Shown piece after piece: positions 7,669 to 16,690 of a stretch of 64,000 bases of DNA. The stretch is from CAWBRT01 sp963814745. Its GTDB lineage: Bacteria; Acidobacteriota; Terriglobia; Terriglobales; Acidobacteriaceae. A model generated the notes under the pieces. That model saw nothing but the letters and a program-made list of their open reading frames with translations. It was not told where the DNA came from and searched no databases. Within the stretch, counting starts at the first letter, position 1. The number at the start of each line of letters is the position of its first letter. Location: assembly GCA_963814745.1 (NCBI GenBank), contig CAWFEA010000004.1, positions 372,001 through 436,000 of the forward strand. Direction: 5' to 3'. A program made the position numbers and the translations under genes.

Positions 7669-9135
7669 TTACTGCCCCTTATAGGCCGAACCCAACAGCA
7701 CGTTGCGGAAGCGCGCCGGGGTTGCCCCGTGCCCGGTTCCCATCACTTGTTGGGGCTGCCCTTTGCCGCAATTCGGCGTGCCCCACAAGGTCCACTGGTC
7801 GCGCGAGCATAAGCCGTCCAGCGAGTTCCAGAACTCGGTGGTGATGCCTGAATACGAAGGGTTTTTGATCATCGTCCCCAGCTTGCCGCCCTTGATCTCC
7901 CAACCGATTTCGCAGCCAAACTGAAAGTTGTAGCGCTTATCGTCGATTGACCAGGAGCGGTTTGTCTGCATGAAGACACCGTCGTCGGTCTCTGCGATCA
8001 GCTCAGCGAACGTCAGCGGACGCTCGCCCGGCAGCAGGCTGATGTTCGTCATCCGCACGATGGGCACGCGATTCCAGCTTTCGGCGCGCAAGTGGCCGCC
8101 GCTGCGCGACCGACCGATGATCGCCGCCGTGTCGCGCGACGAGAGATACCCGGTGAACTGTCCGTTCTGGATGATGGGTACGCATTGCGCCTCGACGCCT
8201 TCATCGTCGTAAGCGAACGTGCCCAATCCCGGGCCGTGTGCCTCGGTGGCGTCGGCCACCACGTTCACCAACTCGCTGCCGTAGCGCAGGTTATTCAGCT
8301 TGTCGAGGGTCAGAAAGGAAGTTCCGGCGAAGTTCGCCTCCATCCCCAGCACGCGGTCAAGTTCGATCGGATGGCCTATCGATTCGTGAATCTGCAATCC
8401 CACCTGCGAAGAATCCAGAACCAGTGTCATGCGTCCTTGCGGGCACCGCGCCGCTTTGTGCAGGGCCACGCACTCTTCGCCGATGCGCCGCGCGTTCTCC
8501 ACCAGTTTTAATTCTTCGATGAGTTCATAGCCTTTGTTCTGCCACTGCCCGCCAAACGAGTTCGGATAGGAGCGCTTCTGGATCTCGGCACCGGCAAACG
8601 CATAGGCGGCATAACCGGCGCCGGTGGTGAAACGCGTCTGGTGAATATCGCTGCCCTCGGTGTTGTAGAACCACTGCTCCGAGCGGCGGAAATTGAGATT
8701 AGCCTCGGCCAGCGTTATGCCCTGGACGCCGCGTAAAGCCGCGTCAATGCTCATCAGCAACTCGAGATTGTCGGATACCGAGGTGGCGAACGGATCGATT
8801 GCACAAGGCGAACTCCAGTCGATCGTTGCCGGTTTTTCCGGAACCAAGTGCAGCGGGCGTTCTTTCACCCTCGCCGACGCCTTGGCAATGGCCGCAGCTT
8901 CGGCGGCGCAACGCTCGATCCCCTCCCGCGAAAGATCCTCCGTGGCCGCAAAGCCCCAGGCGCCATCGGCGATAACCCTGATCCCCGCTCCCATCGATTC
9001 AAAACTGGACGCCGTGCCGATCTTCCCGTTCTTCGTCGCCAGCGACCGATCGCGCTCATGCACCACCCGCGTCTCGGCATAGCTGGCTCCCCGCGCCTGC
9101 GCGGTCCCTAGTGCCCACTCAGCACCCTGCTCCAT
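7669..9135 (-). CDS. tldD: TldD metalloprotease
   Basis: 488-aa catalytic partner of the TldD/TldE protease. The zinc motif HExxxH is present as HESIGH (His250, Glu251, His255). The C-terminal NCGKGQPQQ segment carries the conserved Cys that completes the zinc site in E. coli TldD, and the terminal HGATPARFRNV is a family hallmark. ATG 9135 follows GAGGTG at close spacing and gives the usual family length of about 480 aa. The frame is open upstream to 9240 but adds non-family residues. The gene heads the minus-strand tldD-tldE pair. The protein is predicted to be cytoplasmic. Confidence 0.93.
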   Translation of the reverse strand: MEQGAEWALGTAQARGASYAETRVVHERDRSLATKNGKIGTASSFESMGAGIRVIADGAWGFAATEDLSREGIERCAAEAAAIAKASARVKERPLHLVPEKPATIDWSSPCAIDPFATSVSDNLELLMSIDAALRGVQGITLAEANLNFRRSEQWFYNTEGSDIHQTRFTTGAGYAAYAFAGAEIQKRSYPNSFGGQWQNKGYELIEELKLVENARRIGEECVALHKAARCPQGRMTLVLDSSQVGLQIHESIGHPIELDRVLGMEANFAGTSFLTLDKLNNLRYGSELVNVVADATEAHGPGLGTFAYDDEGVEAQCVPIIQNGQFTGYLSSRDTAAIIGRSRSGGHLRAESWNRVPIVRMTNISLLPGERPLTFAELIAETDDGVFMQTNRSWSIDDKRYNFQFGCEIGWEIKGGKLGTMIKNPSYSGITTEFWNSLDGLCSRDQWTLWGTPNCGKGQPQQVMGTGHGATPARFRNVLLGSAYKGQ

Positions 9136-9365
9136 GCTCACCTCGCGACCATCGATGATAACAATTCCGGGCTGTTTTCGGCTCCCGGCCGCCAGCCTGC
9201 GAAGTTTACAGGCTTCGAACCAAGTAAAACAGACTTGCATGCCAGTTACCGCACGAGAGAGAAATCAGGTGATCGCCTAATCCAGAATATGCCCATCAAC
9301 TGTTAGAATGTATTCAATTCAATCCGGATTATCCGCGAAAGAGCCCAGTGGAGCTGCCGACCAAC

Positions 9366-9521
9366 ATGTCGCGTTTTGTTCACAAATCAATTTGCAACGG
9401 GCTTATCCTGTCCACCTGCATGCTATGCGGGAAGGTGGCGGGCAGTCCCACGGCCGCAAATCTGAAGATCGCGGAACAATCCCACCAGTGCATCGCGCTG
9501 TTCTTGACGTTGTCGCCCTAA
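9366..9521 (+). CDS. Small protein with CxxC and HxC, possible zinc ribbon
   Basis: A 51-aa frame starting MSRFVHKSICNGLILSTCML, in an otherwise empty gap of 478 bases. It has a Cys18-x-x-Cys21 pair and a later His40-x-Cys42, a spacing that could bind one zinc ion. The segment GSPTAANLKIAEQSHQC looks helical and protein-like. I recall similar short acidobacterial proteins but cannot verify this. A GGAG sequence lies about 13 bases before the ATG, which is far for a ribosome site. It is divergent from tldD. The rest of 9136-9613 shows no other gene. Confidence 0.4.
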   Translation: MSRFVHKSICNGLILSTCMLCGKVAGSPTAANLKIAEQSHQCIALFLTLSP

Positions 9522-9613
9522 AGTCATCTCCGGCGAAAATGCCCAGGCGTTTCTTAGGACAGGCGCTCTGCGTTACTGATCCAGGTAGATATGGCGCGTC
9601 GCTTCGAAGGCGC

Positions 9614-10594
9614 TCACTTGCATAATGCGCTCAGTTTTTCTCGCAGCAGCGGCACGATTTTGCGGTAGTCACCGACGATGCCGAAGCGACAGTGCTTGAA
9701 AATCGGCGCGTCGGCGTCGAGGTTGATGGCGGCGATGTTCTTGGCCTCCGAGATGCCGGCCAGATGCTGGCTGGCACCGTTGATGGCAATCGCCAAATAC
9801 AGTTCGGGTGAGACCTTCTTGCCGGTCTGCCCGACCTGCCATGTCGCCGGAACCCAGCCGGCATCACAAGCGGCTCGCGAGGCCGCCAGTTGGCCGCCGA
9901 TCAACTCGGCCAGCGGCCGCAATTCGGTCGCGAACGGCTCGGCTGCGCCGATACCACGGCCGCCGGCGACGATGATGCGGGCATCTTCAAGTCGGGCCTG
10001 GCCTGCGTCCTCGCGCTTGCGTTCGATGATTTGGGTGCGGGAATCGGGCTGGATCGCCAGCACGGGGCGCGTGATCTGGCCATCGGAAGCACGAGCAGGG
10101 GCGGCTTCAAAGGAACGAGCACGCAGCCAGGCCACGGCGGGAGACCGCTTCAACTCAACCACCGCCAGCGCCTTGCCTCCATAGACCTGACGGACGACAC
10201 ACAAGGCGTCGCCCTGCACACGTAACTCAACCCCGTCGCCGACGGCGCTGCCGTCCAGCCTGTGAGCGAGCCGTGGCGCGATCTCTTGGTTATAGGTATC
10301 GCTGGAGAGCAGCACGGCGCGTGGCGAAAGATCGCGGCAAAGCTGGGTGAGCACTTGGAGGCAGGTTTCGGTCTGGTAGTCGGCCAGTTCGGCCTGATCG
10401 GCGACGATGACGGCGTCGGCAATGCGCGCGACCGCGGCGACGAGAGCGTCTGCCGAGCAACCGAGAACAACCACCTGCAACTGCCCGCCAAGCCGCTCGG
10501 CGAGACGGCGCCCTGCGCCCAAAAGACCCTGCGCGGCCTTGTCAAACCCGGCGGAGGCAAAGACACAAACAACCACATCTTTTTTATCATTCAT
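9614..10594 (-). CDS. etfA: Electron transfer flavoprotein alpha subunit
   Basis: 326-aa EtfA, which with EtfB forms a soluble FAD (and AMP) heterodimer carrying electrons from acyl-CoA and related dehydrogenases to the quinone pool through ETF:quinone oxidoreductase. The C-terminal FAD-binding half is clear: GRGIG, then VGQTGKKVSPELYLAIAING, SGAxQH-like GASQHLAGI, and NLDADAPIFKHCRFGIVGDY. The N-terminal domain is the usual Rossmann-like half. It lies 59 bases downstream of etfB on the same strand, the standard order. No bifurcating-type extra features are recognisable. The end of the gene borders the gap before tldD. Confidence 0.96.
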   Translation of the reverse strand: MNDKKDVVVCVFASAGFDKAAQGLLGAGRRLAERLGGQLQVVVLGCSADALVAAVARIADAVIVADQAELADYQTETCLQVLTQLCRDLSPRAVLLSSDTYNQEIAPRLAHRLDGSAVGDGVELRVQGDALCVVRQVYGGKALAVVELKRSPAVAWLRARSFEAAPARASDGQITRPVLAIQPDSRTQIIERKREDAGQARLEDARIIVAGGRGIGAAEPFATELRPLAELIGGQLAASRAACDAGWVPATWQVGQTGKKVSPELYLAIAINGASQHLAGISEAKNIAAINLDADAPIFKHCRFGIVGDYRKIVPLLREKLSALCK

Positions 10595-10653
10595 GGCAAG
10601 CGCGTTTCCAAGTATGGCTTTGAGAACTGCTGAATCGACTCGCTTCCAGGCCG

Positions 10654-11460
10654 TCAGAGCGCCTTGGTTACGTCGGCGATCCGCTTGACGAAATTTTCGA
10701 CTCTTTCTTCCATCGTTTCTCCGCCGGCAAACTCGCAGCGCATCTCTTTCCGCGGCAGCGACAATTCAGAAACTTCGTAATAAACGTTTCCAGCGCGGGC
10801 GGCAGCGGCATCAATGCCAAGATCGTCAACGGTCCACTTGGTCAACGGCTGGCGATACGACATCATGATGTCGCGCACTTTCGGGATGCGGGGAACGTTG
10901 TGCTCGTCGTTGGTTACCGTGAGCACCAGCGGAGTTTGGGCTTCGATGCGCTCCCAGCCGAAATCGGTCTGGCGCCGGACTCGCAGCTTATCACCGGCGA
11001 TTTCGAGGCTGTCGGCAAAAGCTATAAACGGCATCTTCAGTTCTTCGGCCACCAACCCGCCGGTTTGCCCGGCGCCCCAGTCACCGGCTTCTCGTCCGAG
11101 CATAATGAGATCGAACTCCCCGAGCTTGCGAATTGCGGCTGCCAGCACGCGCGCGGTGGTGAGCGGATCGGGATGCGGGTTGCCGTCGTTGACCACCAGG
11201 GTCGCCGTATCGGCTTTCATGGCCAGCGCCTTGCGCAACGAGTCCTCCGCGGTCGCCGGTCCGAAAGAGAGTACGGCAATCTTGCCTGCGCCGGAGCGAT
11301 CGCGGAATTGCAGAGCGGTTTCGAGGGCATTCTCACAGAAAATGTTGGTGACGAGATTCGCCGAGCCGCGCTCGGCCTCTCGCTTGACCTTGTCGATGCG
11401 AAAATCACGCGCCGGCACTTCCGGGTCAAGAATCTGTTTCAAGCAAACGAGGATCTGCAT
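10654..11460 (-). CDS. etfB: Electron transfer flavoprotein beta subunit
   Basis: 268-aa EtfB. It begins with the family start MQILVCLKQILDPE and carries the AMP-binding and signature region FDLIMLGREAGDWGAGQTGG, followed by VTNDEHNVPRIPKVRDIMMS. It pairs with EtfA immediately downstream as a two-gene operon. The length matches the family (about 250-265 aa). The partner dehydrogenases and ETF:quinone oxidoreductase are not in this window. The gene is divergent from the MaoC-like hydratase gene across a spacer that contains a dispersed repeat. Confidence 0.96.
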   Translation of the reverse strand: MQILVCLKQILDPEVPARDFRIDKVKREAERGSANLVTNIFCENALETALQFRDRSGAGKIAVLSFGPATAEDSLRKALAMKADTATLVVNDGNPHPDPLTTARVLAAAIRKLGEFDLIMLGREAGDWGAGQTGGLVAEELKMPFIAFADSLEIAGDKLRVRRQTDFGWERIEAQTPLVLTVTNDEHNVPRIPKVRDIMMSYRQPLTKWTVDDLGIDAAAARAGNVYYEVSELSLPRKEMRCEFAGGETMEERVENFVKRIADVTKAL

Positions 11461-11530
11461 ATGATTGTCAATGATGAACTGGACGGGTTAGCCAAGTCCA
11501 ATATTTACCACAAAACGAAAAAAATTTATT

Positions 11531-11643
11531 AGAGCTTGTTTCAGAAACACTCGAGAGGATGAGACGTGTGCCCTCAGGGGCTAGAGCCCGCATTTCTGTT
11601 GGCTCTGAACGGCATGGCTAAAGCCAATGCCCCTGCAAAGCAC
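11531..11643. repeat. Dispersed MITE-like repeat, copy 1
   Basis: Begins AGAGCTTGTTTCAGAAAC. It contains a GGGGCTAGAGCCCGCATTT core, then TGGCTCTGAACGGCATGGCT followed by AAAGCCAATGCCCC. The same blocks in the same order occur at 36446-36578. In this copy the right terminal inverted repeat is not recognisable, so it may be truncated or decayed. It lies in the spacer between the divergent etfB and maoC-like genes. Confidence 0.7.
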
Positions 11644-11674
11644 TAATCGCTGAAAATTCAGCAGGAGATGATTT

Positions 11675-12181
11675 ATGGTGGTGAAAGAAGGGTGGAAAGG
11701 TAGATTTTTTGAGGATTTCGAGGTAGGAGATGTTTACCAGCATCCGCTGGGACGAACCGTGATTACGACCGATAACCTGTGGTTTACCCTGCTTACGCAA
11801 AATACGGCTCCAATCCATTTCGATCACTATTATTCGGCGCAGACGGAGTTCGGCAAACCGCTGGTCAACTCGACGTTCACGCTGGCACTGGTGACTGGGC
11901 AAAGTGTCACCGACATATCGCAGAACGTGTTTGCCAACCTCGGGTGGGACGAAGTCCGGTTGCCCAACCCCGTCTTCGAGGGCGACACGATTTACTCGCA
12001 GACGGAGGTTCTGGAAAAACGCGAGTCCAAGTCCCGCGCCAACGTCGGAATCGTGAAAGTGAAATCGACCGGCTACAACCAGGAGGGCAAGGTTGTCATA
12101 ACGTTCCTGCGCACGATTCTTGTTTATAAGAGAGGGCAGGCTCCTAAGATCGCTCGCTTGGCACCGCAAGGTGAGCAATGA
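11675..12181 (+). CDS. MaoC-like dehydratase/hydratase
   Basis: 168-aa hot-dog-fold protein of the MaoC/R-specific enoyl-CoA hydratase group, beginning GWKGRFFEDFEVGDVYQHPL. The hydratase motif with catalytic Asp and His appears as NTAPIHFDHYYSA. The following KPLVNSTFTLALVTGQS and the NPVFEGDTIYSQTEVLEKRE segment are typical of the mesaconyl-CoA hydratase/MaoC branch. It probably hydrates or dehydrates a CoA thioester in the cytoplasm; the substrate is not readable. AGGAGA lies seven bases before the ATG. It is divergent from etfBA, so a link to acyl-CoA metabolism is plausible but only by proximity. Confidence 0.85.
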   Translation: MVVKEGWKGRFFEDFEVGDVYQHPLGRTVITTDNLWFTLLTQNTAPIHFDHYYSAQTEFGKPLVNSTFTLALVTGQSVTDISQNVFANLGWDEVRLPNPVFEGDTIYSQTEVLEKRESKSRANVGIVKVKSTGYNQEGKVVITFLRTILVYKRGQAPKIARLAPQGEQ

Positions 12182-12297
12182 AAACCGGTGCGGCGGCAAG
12201 CTACAAGTAACCAATGCACAACCTTGCCGCTGTTGGGAACCACAATAACAACGGTCAATTGACCTCGCGTTCAAAATTCACCTTTATTATTAGTGGG

Positions 12298-13422
12298 ATG
12301 GCGTCGGGAGTTGTAGTGCAGGCAAAGCCTTATCGGGTGGTTGGATCGGTCGCATGGTTGTGCGCCGTGTTGGTCTCTGCAACCTGGGGGCAGCAATCCG
12401 TTGCGGACGAGCTGATTGCCAAAGGCCACTACCGGCGCGCGCTTCCCCTGGTGCGGGCGACGCTGGACAAGCGCCCGCGGGACGTCGAGGCGCTGATTGC
12501 ACTTTCCACCATTCAATGGTCTTTCGGACAGCTTGACGCTTCCCTCGGGTCCGCGGAGAAAGCCGTCGCCGTTGCGGACGACAGTGCATTGACTCACGCG
12601 CAACTGGTGAATGCGCTTGGCGCCAAGTTGGCGAGCAACAAAACCACAACATTCGAGAAGCTGAGCCTCTCTCACCGCTTCCACAAAGAGTCGGAGCGCA
12701 CTCTCCAACTCGATCCGAATAATGTCTACGCGCTGGAAGCAACGTCGCGCTTTTACTGGTACGCCCCCGGCCTCGCCGGCGGTGACAGACCAAAAGCATT
12801 GCTGATGATAAAGCGGCTCATCCAGGTGGACGCGGTGCGAGGCTACGCGCTCAAAGCAGAATTCGACGCGAGTGATGCGAATAAGACGAAGCGCCTCGCC
12901 GCCGTCCGGTCGGACTGGGAGCAGGCAGTCGTCGCCGAGCCTGAGAGTTACAGGGCACATGCGGGACTCGGCGGTTGTCTGATGGCCAACGGTGGCGACA
13001 ACCTTGCGCCGGCCGAACTGGAAGCAAAGCGAGCGCTGGATATTGACACGTCGCGCATCGCGGCGTACAAGTTGCTCGCCAGCCTGCACGTGGCCACGGC
13101 GCAGTGGAAGGAGTTGGAAGCCGTGGTGAAACGGGCGCAGTCGGCTGTCCCTGACGACCTGAGCGCCGAGTATGCCGCGGCAGAGGCGATTCTGGAGGAA
13201 AATGTCGGCTCTCAATGGCAGCGCGCCGAACAGTACCTGCGCCATTACTTGAGCCGGCCCGTGGAGGGTCTCGCGCCCACTTGGGCGATGGCGCACTGGA
13301 AGTTGGGCCTCATCCTGGAAAGGCAGGGCCGCAAGGCTGATGCCATTCAGGAACTGGAGACCGCGGTAAAGCTCGATCCCTCATTCGATGGGGCGAAAAA
13401 GGACCGCAAACGATTGAAGTAG
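12298..13422 (+). CDS. Secreted TPR-repeat protein
   Basis: 374-aa protein with an N-terminal signal-like segment (SVAWLCAVLVSATWGQQ), so probably exported to the periplasm. The rest is built of tetratricopeptide-like helix pairs, for example AKGHYRRALPLVRATLDKRP, EKAVAVADDSALTHAQLVNA and QGRKADAIQELETAVKLDPS. Such solenoids mediate protein contacts; no catalytic motif is present. ATG 12298 is preferred because it places the signal peptide at the N-terminus and follows GTGGG. The broken phosphodiesterase gene lies 167 bases downstream in the same direction. Function unknown. Confidence 0.85.
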   Translation: MASGVVVQAKPYRVVGSVAWLCAVLVSATWGQQSVADELIAKGHYRRALPLVRATLDKRPRDVEALIALSTIQWSFGQLDASLGSAEKAVAVADDSALTHAQLVNALGAKLASNKTTTFEKLSLSHRFHKESERTLQLDPNNVYALEATSRFYWYAPGLAGGDRPKALLMIKRLIQVDAVRGYALKAEFDASDANKTKRLAAVRSDWEQAVVAEPESYRAHAGLGGCLMANGGDNLAPAELEAKRALDIDTSRIAAYKLLASLHVATAQWKELEAVVKRAQSAVPDDLSAEYAAAEAILEENVGSQWQRAEQYLRHYLSRPVEGLAPTWAMAHWKLGLILERQGRKADAIQELETAVKLDPSFDGAKKDRKRLK

Positions 13423-13589
13423 CCTTGTCGTTGGCTGCTCACCATCGAATGGCGCCCACGGGCCTGACTGGACGGCAAGGTTCTCCCGCGCAGGGTCCAC
13501 GGCGCGTTTATCTCTTTTCACATGTCTTTAACAAATGCAGCCCGGTTGTCCGTCTATATTGCTGTTTGATCGTAGGGAGGAATTTACTA

Positions 13590-15577
13590 ATGTCAATTCG
13601 GAACCTCGTCGCGTGCTTTGCACTGCTGTCTGTGTGTGCCACCTCGGCGGTTACGGCCGACAAGCCTGGACCGTCCGGGACAAACCGTAGAAACGTGATC
13701 ATTTTTGTTGCTGACGGGCTGCGGTCCGGATCGGTCAATGCGACAGACGCACCGACCATCCTTGGCATTCGCCGGAAAGGCGTTGAGTTCGCCAATAGCC
13801 ACGCAGTGTTTCCCACATTCACGATGCCAAATGGCTCCGCCATTGCTACCGGCCACTATCTCGGGGATACCGGCACGTTCAGCAACTATCTCTATTCCGG
13901 ATATCCTATTTTTAACACCGGCAATTTCGGCAAGGTTGCAGGGACGGTCACGCCATTCATCGAAGACGACCAGATTCTTGCCGATCTCGACGATCACTAT
14001 GAGGGCAACTATGTGAATGAAGAGAGCCTGCTGGCGGCTGCCCGCAACAATGGCTATGCCACCGCGGCCATTGGCAAGCTTGGCCCGGCAGCCATGCAGG
14101 ATGTTTCACAGCTCAAGCCGGCGAACCACAAGTTTCAGGTCTTGCAGACCGTCATCATTGACGACCGGACCGGTCAAGATTCCGGCGTGCCCCTTCCGGA
14201 CGCTATGGTCTCGGCCCTGGCCGCGGCTGGATTACCGGCAAAGGCGGTGGCGCGCGACCAACCGGCGGGCAACAACACCACTGCCGGCACCCTGAAGGCC
14301 AACCTGGGCCAGCAACAGTACTTCGCGGACGCCACTACAAAAGCGGTTTTGCCGGCCTTCGTGCGGCAGGGGCAGCCGTTCGTGCTGGTCTATTGGTCGC
14401 GTGATCCGGACGGCACCCAGCACAATGGAGGCGATAGCCTCAACTCGCTAACGCCCGGCATCAATGGTCCCACTTCACGCGCCGCGGTAAAGAACGCCGA
14501 CAGCAATCTGGCGCAGATACTGGCCTACATCAATAGCGACCCGAAGCTCGCCTCCAATACCGATATTTTCGTCACCTCAGACCATGGCTTTGCCACGATC
14601 AGCAAGCATGAGGTAGATGCGTACCGGGAAGGCATTCACCTCCAGCTACGCCGCGCAGTTTACGTATAAAGATTCCACCGGCCGCCAGGAAGTGAATACA
14701 GGGTTTCTTCCCGCTGGATTTCTTGCCATCGACCTGGCTCACGCAATGGGCATGCCGCTGTTCGATCCGGACACCCAGATAAAAGACAGTACTGGGCAAA
14801 GGATGTATGCGCCGGTTGATCCGACGATTCCGCGGCAGACCGCTACCACCAGGCAGCGCCCGAATTCGGGAAACGGTTTGATCGGAGGTAGCGGCCGCAT
14901 TCTGGATGCGACCGACGCCAAGGCGATCGTGGCTGCGAATGGCGGAAGCGACCTTATTTATGTTCCTGACCATGACACGCAGAGAGTGCAGCAAATCGTG
15001 GCATTCCTGGGTAAGCAGGATTATGTGGGTGCGATCTTCGTGGAAGACAGTTATGGGAAGATTCCCGGCGCCCTTCCGTTTAGTTCCATTAACCTTATTG
15101 GAGCCTCGAAAATGCCGAAGCCGGCCATTGCTGTCGGCTTCAAGACATTCAGGCTCATCCCGGGCGACCTCCAGAGTGCGGTTCAAATCGCCGATTCAAC
15201 GCTTCAACATGGTCAGGGAATGCATGGGAGTTTCGGACGAGACAATACCTTCAACACCATGGCAGCGGTCGGCCCGGACTTCAAGAATCATTTTGTCGAA
15301 CCGGTTCCCAGTAGGCAATGTTGATATCGCGGTGACGATGGCGCATATCCTCGGGCTGAAGTTGCCGGCAAAAGGCAAACTGACCGGGCGGGTATTGAAT
15401 GAGGCGCTGAACGCTGGAACGAACAACGTTAAGTTCCGAGCAAAGAGGGTGGTTTCTGAACCAAGCGCTACGGGCAATGGGACGATAATGCTGTATCAGC
15501 AGGTTGGGCACCAGCTCTACTTTGACGAGGCCTGTTATGTGAGCCTAAGTGGCGGGGGGGAGAATCCGTGCAGGTAG
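13590..15577 (+). pseudogene. Alkaline phosphatase/phosphodiesterase-like protein, two frameshifts
   Basis: An exported metal-dependent hydrolase of the alkaline-phosphatase superfamily (nucleotide pyrophosphatase/phosphodiesterase type). After a signal peptide (NLVACFALLSVCATSAVTA), NVIIFVADGLRSGSVN supplies the first metal-binding Asp and FPTFTMPNGSAIATG the nucleophile Thr region. YWSRDPDGTQHNGGD and FVTSDHGFATI give the remaining Asp/His ligands. The frame breaks near 14625 and resumes one base over (GKAFTSSYAAQFTYKD). It breaks again near 15310 and resumes as VGNVDIAVTMAHILGLKLPA to 15577. Residues outside the breaks look well conserved, so indel errors or a young pseudogene are both possible. 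GGGAGG precedes ATG 13590. A terminator follows. Confidence 0.85.
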
Positions 15578-15601
15578 CCGTCTTTGTATGAGTTTCATCT
15601 A

Positions 15602-15641
15602 GGCCCGCTGACCTTCAGATCAACGGGCCGTTGTTGTTTGT
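15602..15641 (+). terminator. Probable intrinsic terminator
   Basis: GGCCCGCTGA at 15602-15611 pairs with TCAACGGGCC at 15620-15629 (one mismatch) and is followed by the T-rich run GTTGTTGTTTG. It lies 25 bases after the phosphodiesterase stop codon. Confidence 0.65.
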
Positions 15642-15757
15642 AGTTCTCGTCAAGTCGCACTGCGTTCAGCTCGGCTTGGAGCCGCGAATTAGGCGCGGCC
15701 ATGCCTGCGTCCGCGCTTTCTTCAATTCAGCCTTGAGCGCGCCCTCAGCAAATGTGG

Positions 15758-15990
15758 CTAGAACCCTTCGCGCCTTACGATCTCCGTGACGAGGCCTTTT
15801 TCGCATTTTATTGTTTTGATCCAGATCATGTAGCCATTATCATCATAAAACGCCAACAGCTGCTCAGGTGACGGCACGAACGACCGCGAGGCCGCCTTGG
15901 CCAGTACTGATTTAAGGGACTCCGCGTCGGATTCTGGACTGGGCGCTGTTTTGTCGCCGCTCTTAATTGGCGGCGATTTGATAGGTCCAC
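15758..15990 (-). pseudogene. Possible C-terminal fragment of an unknown protein
   Basis: The minus-strand frame ending at 15758 has protein-like composition in its last 75 or so codons (for example RSFVPSPEQLLAFYDDNGYM, then WIKTIKCEKGLVTEIVRREG). No ATG, GTG or TTG with a ribosome site opens it, and upstream codons look non-coding. It may be the remains of a small gene. No family was recognised. It lies at the left edge of the scrap zone with toxin-antitoxin remnants. Confidence 0.3.
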
Positions 15991-16081
15991 CATCGAGTGT
16001 TGTTAATGGATCAGACGGACGCCCAGACCGATGGAGAACCTTACGCCCAGGACGATAGAGAACCTCACACCCCTCTCGAGG

Positions 16082-16258
16082 GTTGTTCTCCGTCCTATGA
16101 CTCCCGAGATCGCCGCCTTGGCGGTCAGACTCCCGGCGAACTATCCAAAGGACCCCGCAGATCGCTTGATTGGTTCCACCTCGATCATCGAGGGCTTTCC
16201 GTTGGTTACGGCCGACGAGCATATTCGGGCAGCAAAGGTGGTTGAAACGATCTGGTGA
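16082..16258 (+). pseudogene. VapC-type PIN domain toxin, C-terminal remnant
   Basis: The frame reads VVLRPMTPEIAALAVRLPAN followed by YPKDPADRLIGSTSIIEGFP and LVTADEHIRAAKVVETIW, then a stop. This is the C-terminal half of a PIN-domain ribonuclease of the VapC type: the DPADRLI segment holds the third active-site Asp and LVTADEHI the last. The N-terminal half with the first Asp and the Glu is missing; the upstream sequence does not restore it in any frame. It is therefore a decayed toxin gene with no visible partner antitoxin, 430 bases upstream of an intact vapBC pair. Confidence 0.7.
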
Positions 16259-16426
16259 ATTCTGCGGCGCTCACGTGTGCCCCGATCCCGATAACTGAGA
16301 TTAGCCTCTGGTAGGCTCGGGTCAGCACCCTTTGGCTTTGCTCCGGGGTATGTTGCGCGCTGTTCGGGTCGCATCAATGACCGAACGCAATTCGCGGTCT
16401 GCCGAGCTGCCTCGAGCCTAAGAAAA
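16259..16426. other. Spacer without a recognisable gene
   Basis: No coding frame, RNA gene or convincing hairpin was seen between the vapC remnant and the small minus-strand gene. Confidence 0.4.
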
Positions 16427-16552
16427 TCAATTCGTCTGCTCGCGTTCCTGACGCTTGGCTGCCCAGCGAGCTGATGCTACCTTTCGGGCACTCGCAGCCC
16501 GCTGTGCGGGCGCGAGTTTAGCCGCACGCGCCTTGCCTTCGAGGCCGCCCAT
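16427..16552 (-). CDS. Small basic protein with KARAAKL...ARW motif
   Basis: A 41-aa frame beginning MGGLEGKARAAKLAPAQRAA and ending SARKVASARWAAKRQEREQTN. The pattern G-K-A-R-A-x-K-L-x-P-x-x-R-x-x-x-A-R-K-A-x-x-A-R-W is a recurring short motif in small bacterial proteins and regulator tails, often near toxin-antitoxin genes. I recognise the pattern but cannot name a function. An in-frame TTG nine bases upstream of the ATG would add LGK. No strong ribosome site is visible. It could also be a remnant of a longer gene. Confidence 0.45.
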   Translation of the reverse strand: MGGLEGKARAAKLAPAQRAASARKVASARWAAKRQEREQTN

Positions 16553-16632
16553 CTTACCCAACGAGGGCGCTCTTTGTCCAAATCGATCAGGCAGACCTCG
16601 CCTTGGATATCAGGCCTTGTCCGTGGTTGTTG

Positions 16633-16670
16633 GCAAGTACTTGCTTGATACACAAAAATATGACATATTT
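16633..16670 (+). promoter_or_regulatory. Promoter region with two palindromes upstream of vapBC
   Basis: GCAAGTACTTGC (16633-16644) is a perfect 12-bp palindrome. AAATATGACATATTT (16656-16670) is a perfect 15-bp palindrome. A promoter-like TTGCTT (16641-16646), a 17-bp spacer and CATATT (16664-16669) overlap them, and the vapB start is 20 bases downstream. VapB or VapBC complexes commonly repress their own operon by binding such palindromes, so this is a likely autoregulatory operator. The assignment is inference. Confidence 0.55.
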
Positions 16671-16690
16671 ACACACTAGGAGGAAGGCTT

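Noticed and set aside
12271..13296. A 341-codon minus-strand frame opposite the TPR gene.
   Set aside because: No recognisable domain; the plus-strand TPR repeats explain the open frame.
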